64,000 nucleotides of DNA from Oxobacter pfennigii (GTDB lineage Bacteria; Bacillota; Clostridia; Clostridiales; Oxobacteraceae), in contig NZ_LKET01000068.1 of NCBI RefSeq assembly GCF_001317355.1, positions 62,001-126,000 of the forward strand. The letters are read 5' to 3'. Both the position numbers and the translations under genes were made by a program. Each line of letters opens with the position of its first letter. Position 1 is the first letter of the stretch. The notes under the pieces were generated by a model that made no database searches, was not told where the DNA came from, and saw nothing but the letters and a program-made list of their open reading frames with translations. This document shows positions 25,592 through 34,400 of this stretch, in pieces.

Positions 25592-25610
25592 ATATTTCAC
25601 TTCCATTCTA

Positions 25611-25632
25611 AAGCCGGAGCCTTGGCCCCGGC
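25611..25632 (-). other. GC-rich hairpin between valS and folC
   Basis: GCCGG-A-GCC and GGC-C-CCGGC form a stem with a 2-nt loop, followed by only TTT. It looks like an mRNA-processing or weak attenuation site. Confidence 0.5.
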
Positions 25633-25649
25633 AAATTATTAAAAAATAT

Positions 25650-28301
25650 TTATTTTTTTAAGCTTTCAAGTCTCTCTATGACTTTACTAAGCATTTCCTT
25701 ATATTTTACACCCTTTGCTCTTTCTTCGTCTACTAGATTAAGAGGTGCTTTTGAAATAAATTTCTCATTGGAAAGCTTGCTCTCTACCCTTGCAATTTCA
25801 CCTTCAAGCTTTTCCTTTTCCTTTGTAAGCCTGTCGATTTCTTTTTGCTTATCAACCAGATCCTCTAAAGGCATGTAGATTTCCACTCCATGAGTTATGG
25901 CACTTACGGCATCATCAGGGATGTCTTTTTTATCCTTCATTATATCAACGGCACCGGCAGAAGCCAGCCTTTCGAAAAATACCCTGCCAACTTCTATTGC
26001 GCTTTGCGCCTTTTGATTTGAAGCTACAAGCATAACCCTTGCTTTTTTAGAAGGCGGTACATTCATTTGTGCCCTGACGTTTCTGATGCTTGTAATGGCT
26101 TCTATTATAAGATTTAATTTTTCCTCGGCATCTTCATCCTTGAAGACCTCGTCATTTTTAGGCCACTCTGATATCACTATTGAAGAATCATCACCTTTAA
26201 GATGGGTAAATATCTCCTCTGTTATAAAGGGCATAAATGGGTGCAATAATTTGAGCATTCCTTCAAGTACAAAAGAAACTGTGTAAATGGCTGCTTTCCT
26301 GGAATCATTATTTTCCCCGTAAAGCCTGGTTTTTATAAGCTCGATATACCAGTCGCAATATTCGTTCCAGGAGAAATCGTATATCTTTTGCGCTGCTATA
26401 CCCAATTCAAAGCGGTCCAAATTTTCGGTAACCTCTGAAGTTACCTTGTTGAATCTGCTTAAAATCCACTTATCTTCAATTGATAAATTTTCCTTTACGT
26501 CTTCAAATTTATATTTGTCTTCATCAAGGTTCATCATAACAAATCTTGATGCATTCCATATCTTGTTTGCAAAATTACGGGAGGCCTCCACCCTTTCCAT
26601 ATAAAATCTCATATCGTTTCCGGGAGTATTGCCTGTCATGAGCATGAAACGCAAAGCATCGGCACCGTAACGGTCTATTATTTCAAGAGGATCAATGCCG
26701 TTTCCTAAGGACTTGCTCATTTTTCTTCCCTCTGAATCCCTTACTATACCGTGTATGAATACATGATTAAAAGGTATTTCCTTCATGGATTCAAGGCCTG
26801 AAAATATCATCCTGGCAACCCAGAAGAATATGATGTCATAGCCGGTAACCAAAACGCTTGTGGGATAAAAATACTTCAAATCCTCAGTGTTTTCCGGCCA
26901 GCCTAATGTTGAGAAAGGCCATAGGGCGGAGCTGAACCAGGTATCTAAGACATCCTCATCCTGCATTAAGTTGGTGGATTGGCATTTGCCGCAATTTTGA
27001 GGTATATCCTTAGCTACTATTATTTCACCGCAGTCCTTGCAATACCAAACGGGGATTCTGTGACCCCACCATAACTGCCTTGATATACACCAATCCTGAA
27101 TATTTTCCATCCAGTTAAAGTATACCTTTGAGAACCTGTCGGGTACAAATTCTATGCTCCCATTTTTAACTGCTTCAATGGCAGGTTCTGCAAGGGGCTT
27201 CATATTTACAAACCACTGCTTTGAAAGTATGGGCTCAACTGTTGTGCTGCACCTGTAGCATTCTCCTACATTGTGGTCATGCTCTTCTGTTTTAACCAAA
27301 AGACCTAATGAGGTTAAATCCTCTACTATCTGCTTTCTTGCTTCGTATCTGTCAAGGCCGTCATATTTTCCTGCCTTTTCGTTCATGGTACCGTCGTCAT
27401 TCATTACCCTTATCTGCTCTAAATTGTGTCTTTGACCTACTTCAAAGTCATTAGGGTCATGGGCAGGTGTAATTTTAACGCAGCCTGTTCCAAAGTCCTT
27501 ATCAACATAGGAATCGGCTATGACTGGAATTTCCCTGTTCATTATGGGGAGTATCAGCATTTTGCCTATTAAATGCTTGTATCTTTCATCTTCCGGATGT
27601 ACTGCAACGGCTGTATCTCCTAGCATGGTTTCCGGCCTGGTAGTGGCAACGACAACATATTCCGCGCCGCCTTTAACGGGATACATGATGTGCCAGAAAT
27701 GTCCCTGCTGTTCTGTATATTCAACTTCCGCATCTGAAAGTGCCGTTTTGCATCTCGGGCACCAGTTTATGATCCTGCTTCCGCGATATATAAGTCCCTT
27801 TTCATATAAATCGATGAAGACCTTTTTAACAGCTTCATTAAGACCTGCATCCATAGTAAAGCGTTCCCTTGACCAATCACAGGAGGAGCCTAATTTCTGA
27901 AGCTGCTCTCTTATCCTTGCCCTGTATTTATGAGTCCAGTCCCAAACCTTGTCTAAGAATTCATCTCTTCCTATTTCCTTTTTTATAATTCCCTGTTTTT
28001 TAAGCTCTTCTTCAACCTTAACCTCCGTTGCAATACTTGCATGGTCTTCACCGGGAACCCAAAGGGTTGAATAGCCCTGCATCCGCTTCCACCTGATAAG
28101 GACATCCTGTATTGTATTGTCCAGCGCATGGCCCATATGAAGCTGTCCTGTGATGTTTGGCGGAGGTATAACTATTGTATAGGGCTCTTTATCTTTATCC
28201 ACCTCAGGTGTAAAATACCCTTTTTCCATCCATTTATCGTATAATCTTTCCTCAAATTCTTTGGGATTATAGGTTTTCGCAAGATTTTTTGTCTCATCCA
28301 T
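25650..28301 (-). CDS. valS: Valyl-tRNA synthetase
   Basis: The 883-residue class I synthetase has [15 protein letters not shown] with the HMGH signature at residues 55-58, an editing domain ([19 protein letters not shown]), the KMSKS loop in [14 protein letters not shown], and the C-terminal coiled-coil arm typical of ValRS. The start at 28301 follows GGGAGG. It is controlled by a T-box leader (28577-28812), and a 203-nt palindromic repeat lies inside its 5' untranslated region. Confidence 0.97.
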   Translation of the reverse strand: MDETKNLAKTYNPKEFEERLYDKWMEKGYFTPEVDKDKEPYTIVIPPPNITGQLHMGHALDNTIQDVLIRWKRMQGYSTLWVPGEDHASIATEVKVEEELKKQGIIKKEIGRDEFLDKVWDWTHKYRARIREQLQKLGSSCDWSRERFTMDAGLNEAVKKVFIDLYEKGLIYRGSRIINWCPRCKTALSDAEVEYTEQQGHFWHIMYPVKGGAEYVVVATTRPETMLGDTAVAVHPEDERYKHLIGKMLILPIMNREIPVIADSYVDKDFGTGCVKITPAHDPNDFEVGQRHNLEQIRVMNDDGTMNEKAGKYDGLDRYEARKQIVEDLTSLGLLVKTEEHDHNVGECYRCSTTVEPILSKQWFVNMKPLAEPAIEAVKNGSIEFVPDRFSKVYFNWMENIQDWCISRQLWWGHRIPVWYCKDCGEIIVAKDIPQNCGKCQSTNLMQDEDVLDTWFSSALWPFSTLGWPENTEDLKYFYPTSVLVTGYDIIFFWVARMIFSGLESMKEIPFNHVFIHGIVRDSEGRKMSKSLGNGIDPLEIIDRYGADALRFMLMTGNTPGNDMRFYMERVEASRNFANKIWNASRFVMMNLDEDKYKFEDVKENLSIEDKWILSRFNKVTSEVTENLDRFELGIAAQKIYDFSWNEYCDWYIELIKTRLYGENNDSRKAAIYTVSFVLEGMLKLLHPFMPFITEEIFTHLKGDDSSIVISEWPKNDEVFKDEDAEEKLNLIIEAITSIRNVRAQMNVPPSKKARVMLVASNQKAQSAIEVGRVFFERLASAGAVDIMKDKKDIPDDAVSAITHGVEIYMPLEDLVDKQKEIDRLTKEKEKLEGEIARVESKLSNEKFISKAPLNLVDEERAKGVKYKEMLSKVIERLESLKK

Positions 28302-28365
28302 AATGGTTCCTCCCTTAGTTGGGGACAAAACTTTAGTAGTGCCCCCTTTCCTTAATTTTGCTATT

Positions 28366-28568
28366 GGAACTGTTGCATTTTGAACAACGTAAATGAATTG
28401 TGAGAGTTCCTTAACAAGTTCTTGGTAACGCTGATGCAGAAAATGCTTAGAATTTTAGATTGTTTGAGCGATAAGAAGTTTAAAAATTCTTGCATTTTCA
28501 GAGCAGGGAACCTTAGAACTTGTGGAACTTGAACATAGCAAAGATCGTGTTCAAAATGCAGCGGCCCC
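28366..28568. repeat. 203-nt palindromic repeat, copy B, inside the valS leader
   Basis: It is homologous to copy A (11846-12048) with equal length. Its outer arms are GTTGCATTTTGAACA and TGTTCAAAATGCAGC, and the inner stem GAAAATGC/GCATTTTC replaces GAAAATAC/GTGTTTTC of copy A. It lies between the T-box terminator and the valS start, so every full valS mRNA would contain this long hairpin. Confidence 0.7.
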
Positions 28569-28576
28569 TAATTAAA

Positions 28577-28812
28577 ATAAAAAAACCCTTCCGTCTTAGA
28601 AAGGACGAAAGGATATATTTCCGTGGTACCACCTTAATTCCGGCTAACACCGGCTCTCAATACATAACGGTTGAAACCGTCAGAGCTTACTTTAAATTCA
28701 GCCCGGATGCTCAGAAGCTACCTTCAACTAAAAACATAAACCCGGAAAACCTTTCAGCCTATGAGCCTCCCTCTCTGACGGAAGTTTTAGTTTACTCCTC
28801 TTCATCATAGCA
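28577..28812 (-). promoter_or_regulatory. T-box riboswitch controlling valS
   Basis: On the minus strand the T-box sequence AAGGTGGTACCACGG (28635-28621) is followed by a terminator stem CCTTTCGTCC/AGACGGAAGG and a T7 run (28612-28579). Upstream is a long Stem I. The specifier is probably GTA in GAAGGTAGCTTC (about 28719-28708), read by tRNA-Val(TAC), which is encoded at 3182. Uncharged tRNA would stabilise the antiterminator and switch valS on. Confidence 0.92.
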
Positions 28813-28844
28813 TTTTAACAATATTTAAAGATGTTTCATAGTTT

Positions 28845-28874
28845 ATAATATACCCATATTTTAAGAAATGTCAA
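28845..28874 (-). promoter_or_regulatory. Promoter of the valS T-box transcript
   Basis: TTGACA (28874-28869) is followed by overlapping -10 boxes TATATT (16-bp spacer) and TATTAT (18-bp spacer) on the minus strand, about 35 bp before the T-box leader. Confidence 0.7.
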
Positions 28875-28969
28875 CATTAATTTTAAAAATATTCTTTCAC
28901 CTGCAAGTAACCTATATTGGAGTTAAGGAATAGTATAGACTGATAATATTTATACCTGGAGGGGTAGTT

Positions 28970-30040
28970 TTGCGTAAAATCAAACTGACAGCGATTATTT
29001 TAATCATAATTACATTAATTGTTTCATTGTTCAGCGGATGCACTAAAGCAGAACAAAACAAAGGTGATACAACGCCAACACCTACAGTTGCAAAGAGTCC
29101 AACATCTGAACCTGTGAAGCTCACAAAAATAAGATTAAATGAAGTTGTAAGGTCCATATTCTATGCTCCCATGTATGCGGCTATAAACGAAGGTTTCTTT
29201 GAAGAGGAAGGCTTTGAAATCGAACTCTCAACCGGACAAGGCGCAGATAAGACAATGCAGCAAGTTCTTTCAAAGAATGCTGACATAGGTTTTTGCGGAC
29301 CGGAGCAGGTAATTTACCTTTACAATCAAGGAAGAGAAGACTATACAGTTGTTTTTGCACAACTCACAAAGAGAGATGGATCATTCCTGGTAGGAAGAAC
29401 CCCCGAAACGGATTTTAAATGGGAGAGCCTTAAAGGAAAAACATTGATAGGCGGAAGGCCGGGCGGTGTTCCCCAAATGACTTTAGAGTATGTCATAAGG
29501 CAGCATGGACTTGATCCATTAAAAGACGTTGAATTCATAACAAATCTTGATTTCACAGCTACACATTCCGCATTCAGAAGCGGCATGGGGGATTATGTAG
29601 CATTATTTGAACCTACAGCCACCGTATTAGAAGACCAGGGTGCAGGTTCGATAGTAGCATCAATAGGTAAAGACTCGGGAGAAATTCCCTACACCTGTTT
29701 CTTTGCTACAAAATCCTATATGGAGAGTAATCCTGAGACTATACAAAAATTCACCAATGCTCTATATAAGGGAATGCTCTGGGTTGAAAGCCATACTCCC
29801 GAAGAAATAGCAGACTCAGTTAAATCTTTCTTTCCAGGTTCCGATGCTGCCCAGCTTGCAAAGGTTGTAAAAAGATACAAGGATCAGGATGCCTGGTCAA
29901 AGGACCTTATACTATCCGAAGAATCCTTAAACAGGCTTTGCGATGTTATAAAGACCTACAAAGCAGATTTGCTGCCTCAGATACCTCCATTTGAAAATGT
30001 TGTAGACAATAAATTTGCAATACAAGCCGGTAAAAACTAA
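28970..30040 (+). CDS. ABC transporter substrate-binding lipoprotein (NitT/TauT type)
   Basis: The 356-residue lipoprotein has a lipobox (FSGC, Cys near residue 24), a Thr/Pro-rich linker and an NMT1/SsuA-like periplasmic-binding fold: FYAPMYAAINEGFFEEEGFEIEL, then GPEQVIYLYNQGRED. The substrate is unknown; relatives bind sulfonates, nitrate or thiamine precursors. The TTG start at 28970 follows TGGAGGGG. It is the first gene of an SBP-ATPase-permease operon whose ATPase gene is split by the element at 30655. Confidence 0.88.
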   Translation: MRKIKLTAIILIIITLIVSLFSGCTKAEQNKGDTTPTPTVAKSPTSEPVKLTKIRLNEVVRSIFYAPMYAAINEGFFEEEGFEIELSTGQGADKTMQQVLSKNADIGFCGPEQVIYLYNQGREDYTVVFAQLTKRDGSFLVGRTPETDFKWESLKGKTLIGGRPGGVPQMTLEYVIRQHGLDPLKDVEFITNLDFTATHSAFRSGMGDYVALFEPTATVLEDQGAGSIVASIGKDSGEIPYTCFFATKSYMESNPETIQKFTNALYKGMLWVESHTPEEIADSVKSFFPGSDAAQLAKVVKRYKDQDAWSKDLILSEESLNRLCDVIKTYKADLLPQIPPFENVVDNKFAIQAGKN

Positions 30041-30063
30041 GTAATGTAAAGGGGGGGATAATA

Positions 30064-30678
30064 GTGCCAAATCCCAAGCTTGAAATAATCAATGTTTCCA
30101 TGAAATATCATACCCTGTCCGGCGAAACAGAAGCTGTGCATGATTTTTCTCTCATCGTGGATGAAGGTGAGTTCATAAGCATTGTTGGACCCAGCGGCTG
30201 CGGAAAATCCACCATTTTATCTATGATATCAGGTTTGTTAAAACCATCCTCCGGTAAAATATTTCTTGATGGAATGCCGATTACAGGAACAACCAGCAAA
30301 ATAGGCTACGTATTTCAAAAAGATGTTTTATTTGAATGGAGGACCATAGAACAAAATGTCATGTTGGGCCTTGAAATTCAGCATCAGACTACACCGGAAC
30401 AAAAAACCTTAGTATATGATATGTTGGAGAAATATGGGCTTTTAAGCTTTAAAAACTATTACCCCCGTCAGCTTTCAGGAGGAATGCGCCAGCGTGTGGC
30501 ATTAATCAGAACGCTGGCCACCAATCCCGATTTGCTGCTTTTAGATGAACCATTTTCCGCCCTTGATTATCAAACCAGACTTGCGGTATCAGATGAAATA
30601 AGCACAATTTTGAAACAGGAGCAAAAAACCGCTGTTTTGGTTACCCATGATATCTCAGATGTGATATATAGTTCGTAG
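30064..30678 (+). pseudogene. ABC transporter ATPase, 5' part, interrupted by the mobile element
   Basis: A GTG start after GGGGGGG opens a NitT/TauT-type ATPase with Walker A GPSGCGKST (42-50), signature LSGGM (137-141), Walker B LLLLDEP (157-163) and the H-loop His195 in THD. Native sequence ends at Ser198; the element then adds DVIYSS and a stop. The missing C-terminal part lies at 38100-38277. Joining both sides at TCAGA gives THDISEAISMADRVVVLS, a normal family sequence, in one 257-residue frame. The truncated form keeps all ATP-binding motifs but is unlikely to work normally. Confidence 0.9.
30649..30668 (+). other. attL: left junction of the serine-recombinase element
   Basis: Host sequence GATATC (30649-30654) meets element sequence after the core TCAGA (30655-30659). 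The right side TGTGATATATAG is identical to the middle junction at 34375. Confidence 0.85.
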
Positions 30679-30680
30679 AA

Positions 30681-32183
30681 TCAGGGTTTTTCAAAATTAA
30701 ATTCTATTAAAATTTCCTCCTCGCAAATTTCCATTCGCTTAAGTATAAATTCTATAAGCTCTCTGTCAAAGGAATCTAAATTTAGCAAAGCTTTAATTTC
30801 ATTTAATAATTGGATTTTCACTTCCTCGTCATTTTTTTCTGAAATAATTTTTACAATCAGCTGATTTTTTATCTCTTCCAGCTTAAAAATTATTTTTGAA
30901 TATTCCCCTGACAGCCGTTCAAATGATCGCCCATCTATTATGCCTTCCAATCTATCCCTGTACATAATATCAATTTTTATTCTGTTCTTTTTTAGTTCTT
31001 CTTCTATCGCAACTAATTCATCAGACCATCCGGCGTCAATATTCATACCCTTATATATTTCATCTACCAAATCATTTATAGATATATTTTCATCCATTAA
31101 TTTTTTAAGCTCTGATGCCAATATGTTTACAAGTTCCTCTTCTGAAACCTGGTGACTGGTGCAATATGACCTGCCGTATTTAACATACCCACCGCACCTG
31201 TAATAGCCTTTTCCTTTTATATTTTTATAATACATGGGCTTACCGCAATCATGACAAAACAGGTAGGATGAAAATAAGTGAGGCCCCGCTGCACCGCATC
31301 TGTAGTTTCCTTTCGTTTTTCTGCTGCTTAATATATTCTGGCAGGTATTGAAGGTTTCTTCATCAATTATTGCTTCATGGGTATTCTTTACCACTATCCA
31401 ATCCTTCTGGGGTACTGAGATTAAGGTTTTGCTTTTGTAGCTTTTCTTTTTGCTTTTATTCTGTATGGAATGACCCAGATATACCCTGTTCTTTATTATC
31501 CTTTTAATTGTAGTCCAATCCCAGTTTTTGGACACTTTTGAATATGAATTATAACTTGAGGGGTTTAATACTCCTCTTTCTTGGAGGATATTTGCAATGC
31601 CTAAAAACCCATAGCCTTTAATATATAAGTTGAATATCTCCTTTACAATTAAAGCGGCATATGGGTCTATTTCTAATTTGTTTTTTTCTGTTTTGGATTT
31701 TCTGTATCCATAGGGTGCAAAGGCCGCCAAGTATTCCCCTTTGCTTTTTTTATGCTTGAGAGCAAATTTTATCTTGTGCGATAATTCCTTTGAATACCTT
31801 TCATTAAACCAGGTCTTTATCCCGATATAATCATCTTCATCCTTAAAGCTGTCATATCCGTCATTTATTGATACAAGCCTGATTCCATTTTCGGATAAGT
31901 ACTCTAAGAACAATAAGGTAAGGGGATTGTTTCTCCCTAATCTTGAAAGGTCTTTTACAACAACAACATTTATGCTGCCATTTAATATATCTTTTTTAAG
32001 CCTAATTATCTGGGGCCGTTCATAGCTTGTTCCGGAATATCCCTCATCAAAATAATATCCGTTGATTTCAAAGCCGTTATCCTGGGCATACTTTATAAGC
32101 GCCTCACGCTGGACCAGGATAGACTCGTGCTGTTCTTCGTGGTCTGTTGAAATTCTTCCGTAAAGCCCTGCTACCCACTGCAA
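30681..32183 (-). CDS. Large serine recombinase, copy 1
   Basis: The 500-residue recombinase has an N-terminal resolvase catalytic domain (LYGRISTD with nucleophile Ser12, then VVVKDLSRLGRN), a recombinase domain (about 165-280), a zinc ribbon (CHDCG, YYRCGG, RSYC) and a coiled-coil C-terminus. This is the TnpX/phiC31-type architecture that performs att-site integration and excision. The TTG at 32183 follows AGGAGG with 7-bp spacing. Its stop is 22 bp from the core TCAGA at attL. This copy keeps Cys330 of the zinc ribbon and is presumed functional. Confidence 0.95.
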   Translation of the reverse strand: MQWVAGLYGRISTDHEEQHESILVQREALIKYAQDNGFEINGYYFDEGYSGTSYERPQIIRLKKDILNGSINVVVVKDLSRLGRNNPLTLLFLEYLSENGIRLVSINDGYDSFKDEDDYIGIKTWFNERYSKELSHKIKFALKHKKSKGEYLAAFAPYGYRKSKTEKNKLEIDPYAALIVKEIFNLYIKGYGFLGIANILQERGVLNPSSYNSYSKVSKNWDWTTIKRIIKNRVYLGHSIQNKSKKKSYKSKTLISVPQKDWIVVKNTHEAIIDEETFNTCQNILSSRKTKGNYRCGAAGPHLFSSYLFCHDCGKPMYYKNIKGKGYYRCGGYVKYGRSYCTSHQVSEEELVNILASELKKLMDENISINDLVDEIYKGMNIDAGWSDELVAIEEELKKNRIKIDIMYRDRLEGIIDGRSFERLSGEYSKIIFKLEEIKNQLIVKIISEKNDEEVKIQLLNEIKALLNLDSFDRELIEFILKRMEICEEEILIEFNFEKP

Positions 32184-32200
32184 GTCAATACCTCCTAATG

Positions 32201-32341
32201 TTATGCTTTTTTGAACTTATTTTTTATTGTAGTTGTCAATGCAGATATTTTAATTACTATATATTTTTGTATTAGTTCATTTAATTTATCTTTGCCGCTG
32301 TAAATAGGTTTAACGAATTTAGGAACCCTGATTGTTTTCAT
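32201..32341 (-). CDS. Small basic 46-residue protein upstream of the recombinase, copy 1
   Basis: A short frame starts at ATG 32341 after GGAGGG and ends 17 bp before the recombinase TTG. Its product begins MKTIRVPKFVKPIYSGKDKL and is strongly basic with about 11 lysines. The ribosome binding site and tight spacing support translation and coupling. It may be a recombination directionality factor or accessory protein; nothing in the sequence proves this. Confidence 0.6.
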   Translation of the reverse strand: MKTIRVPKFVKPIYSGKDKLNELIQKYIVIKISALTTTIKNKFKKA

Positions 32342-32447
32342 TAATATCCCTCCTACAATAAATTAACTATAACGGATCTTAAATTGTCCTTATTATAATT
32401 ATTAATCGGACAATTTGTCCTATTACTTGATTTTTTGAATTTATTTA

Positions 32448-32481
32448 TAAAAAAAATACCGGCATCAATTTTGACACCGGC
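32448..32481 (-). terminator. Terminator after dedA, copy 1
   Basis: A CCGGTGTCAAAATTGATGCCGG stem-loop is followed on the minus strand by TATTTTTTTT. Confidence 0.8.
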
Positions 32482-32490
32482 AGACTTAAA

Positions 32491-33045
32491 TTATTTTCTA
32501 GCGTATCTTTTAATTATTATGTATATGATGAACACTGCAATCAAGGCTATTGCAACAAAGGTTACGGATTCAAAAGTTTTTTTAGACATTGCATGGCCAA
32601 AGAGCTGTATCAGTATACCTTCTGGCACATATCTTAGCAATCTGCAAAGACAAGTGGCAATCAAATAACGATAAAAGTTCATCCTAAAAGCCCCGGCAGA
32701 CAATGTATATACCTCATAAGGTATAGGTGTAAAGGACGAAGTCATGACTGCAAAAATTCCGTATTTATTATATATTTCCTCTACCTTATTCAGTGCATCA
32801 TTTCCAAACATCTTTATAATCAATGGCCTTCCTGCAATTTTGCCCAGATTATACCCGACCATCCCTCCTATAAATGAGACACAAACTGTAACTAAGCTTA
32901 TTAATATTGCTTTATCCTGGTTGCTAAGCATAACCGGAAGCAAAACTATCTCAACGGGAGGCGGGAAAATTATGGGCTCGAAGAAAGCGGCTAAAAGCAC
33001 ACCGAATATACCGTATTTTGATAGAAAAGTAATTAAGTTTTCCAT
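32491..33045 (-). CDS. DedA/YqaA-family membrane protein, copy 1
   Basis: The 184-residue protein has about four to five membrane segments and DedA-type features: FFEPIIFPPPVEIVLLP, GGMVGYNLGKIAG, and SSFTPIPYEVYTLSAGAFRMNFYRYL. DedA proteins act in lipid recycling and membrane homeostasis, including undecaprenyl-phosphate or phospholipid scrambling. Being cargo of a recombinase element is unusual. It is identical to copy 2. Confidence 0.85.
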   Translation of the reverse strand: MENLITFLSKYGIFGVLLAAFFEPIIFPPPVEIVLLPVMLSNQDKAILISLVTVCVSFIGGMVGYNLGKIAGRPLIIKMFGNDALNKVEEIYNKYGIFAVMTSSFTPIPYEVYTLSAGAFRMNFYRYLIATCLCRLLRYVPEGILIQLFGHAMSKKTFESVTFVAIALIAVFIIYIIIKRYARK

Positions 33046-33080
33046 TTATCTTACCTCTTAAATCCAAAAGCTTTTACTAT

Positions 33081-33108
33081 AAAAAAAGCACTAAAAAATT
33101 AGTGCTTT
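33081..33108 (-). terminator. Terminator after the M23 gene, copy 1
   Basis: AAAGCACTAA/TTAGTGCTTT makes a 10-bp stem followed by a T run on the minus strand, separating the M23 gene from dedA. Confidence 0.8.
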
Positions 33109-33140
33109 AATAGATTCCGCAAATTTAAATGCGTCCTATG

Positions 33141-34160
33141 TTACTTCAAATAATTGAGAGGATTTACAGCCGTGCCATTTTTTCTGATTTCAAAATGGCA
33201 ATGAGGGCCTGTCGAATCTCCCGTGCTTCCGACTTTAGCTATTATATCTCCTTTGCTGACCTGCTGTCCTACACTAACCAACAATTTGGAGTTGTGTCCA
33301 TAATAGCTTCTAAGTCCGTTGCCGTGATCAATTATAACGAGATAACCGTATCCGCCTTCCCATCCGCTATGTACAACCTTACCGTCTAAAAACGCACTTA
33401 CATTTGTACCAGTGGGCGCTGCTATGTCTATTCCTTTGTGAGTTGTACCCCATCTTGGGCCAAACAAGGATGTCAGCGTGCCTCTTACAGGCCACATGCT
33501 TATTGAAGCAACTGCGCTGGCTGCAGCGGAGACTGATGAACCTCTTGATGCAACGGCAGCGGTTTTTGATGCGACAACTACGGTTTTTACCTGATCTACG
33601 CCCGGCAATATTATCTCCTGACCGATATTCAATTTATTAGCAGATTCCATACCATTGGTTTTTACTATATCGTCAACTTTTATGTCATATAACTTAGAAA
33701 TACTTGAAAGGGTATCACCGCTTTTGATCTTATAAAGTATTCCCTTTATTGACGGGAACCTTAATTGCTGACCGATTTTCAAAGTTGAGTTGACAGAAAT
33801 GTTACTGGAACTTGCTATTGAATTTGCAGTCACGCCATATTCATTTGATATGGCACCCAGTGTATCACCTGATTTTACAGTGTAGGTTAAAATCTCAGGC
33901 TTCTTTGGCTCTTCGCTGTTCTCTTCAGCTTCATCTGTTTCTTCGGTACTCTCCAGTGCAGTCTCATTAGTTTGTTCCTCATTGACCTGTGAAGAATCAG
34001 CGGCAGCTAAAACCTGTGTATCGTCAACGGTCTGAGTTACTTCCATCTTTTGTTGTGATGTAACATCCTGTGTATTCTGAGATAACAGTATCACAACAAC
34101 GGAAATAATCGTTACCGCCAAGCATGCTATCAATATAGCATACTTTTTTCTTTTGTCCAT
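33141..34160 (-). CDS. LysM-LysM-M23 cell-wall endopeptidase, copy 1
   Basis: The 339-residue protein has a membrane anchor or signal (residues 7-27), an acidic linker (35-88), two LysM peptidoglycan-binding modules (91-136 and 141-187), an Ala/Ser linker and an M23 zinc endopeptidase domain (about 224-335). Its ligands are His241 and Asp245 in HKGID and His320/His322 in GPHCHFEI. It acts outside the membrane on peptidoglycan cross-bridges. A c-di-AMP riboswitch precedes it, as in many wall hydrolases. Copy 2 differs by E79A and V162F. Confidence 0.93.
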   Translation of the reverse strand: MDKRKKYAILIACLAVTIISVVVILLSQNTQDVTSQQKMEVTQTVDDTQVLAAADSSQVNEEQTNETALESTEETDEAEENSEEPKKPEILTYTVKSGDTLGAISNEYGVTANSIASSSNISVNSTLKIGQQLRFPSIKGILYKIKSGDTLSSISKLYDIKVDDIVKTNGMESANKLNIGQEIILPGVDQVKTVVVASKTAAVASRGSSVSAAASAVASISMWPVRGTLTSLFGPRWGTTHKGIDIAAPTGTNVSAFLDGKVVHSGWEGGYGYLVIIDHGNGLRSYYGHNSKLLVSVGQQVSKGDIIAKVGSTGDSTGPHCHFEIRKNGTAVNPLNYLK

Positions 34161-34174
34161 ATGTAACCTCCTCT

Positions 34175-34290
34175 ATCCCGCTTACGAGGTTAGTTGTCGG
34201 GTTAGGCCATAGAGTAGCCCTCTTTAATAAGATACACCCCAATTAAGTTTCTCCCCCGCTCCGGTACCACCGGACTCAGCTGAACATATA
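34175..34290 (-). promoter_or_regulatory. c-di-AMP (ydaO/yuaA) riboswitch, copy 1
   Basis: On the minus strand the leader shows GGAGCGGGGGAGAAACTTAA, then TTGGGGTG, GGGCTACTCT, and CCGACAACTAACCTCGTAAG, the conserved blocks of the ydaO/c-di-AMP motif. It lies directly before the LysM-M23 gene. The ribosome binding site is 10-15 bp past the aptamer and no separate terminator is evident, so control may be translational. Confidence 0.85.
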
Positions 34291-34368
34291 ATTTATTATA
34301 TAAAACTTATTCTGATATTCCAATGGTAATTATTAACATTATGCCTCATTTTTTGGTTCTATAAACAG

Positions 34369-34388
34369 GATTTATCAGATGTGATATA
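34369..34388 (+). other. attP-like junction between the two element units
   Basis: The core TCAGA (34375-34379) joins the element right end (GGATTTA) directly to the element left end (TGTGATATATAG). This is the sequence expected for the att site of a circularised element. Confidence 0.85.
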
Positions 34389-34400
34389 TAGTTCGTAGAA

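Larger units (their letters stand above)
30655..34374 (-). mobile_element. Serine-recombinase element, unit 1 (3,720 bp)
   Basis: This unit carries, reading on the minus strand, a c-di-AMP riboswitch with a LysM/M23 gene, a DedA gene, a 46-residue ORF and a large serine recombinase next to the left end. It is repeated as unit 2 (34375-38094) with only four base differences: 31196/34916, 31237/34957, 33677/37397 and 33925/37645. Both units are bounded by TCAGA. All genes run opposite to the interrupted ABC operon. Confidence 0.92.
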
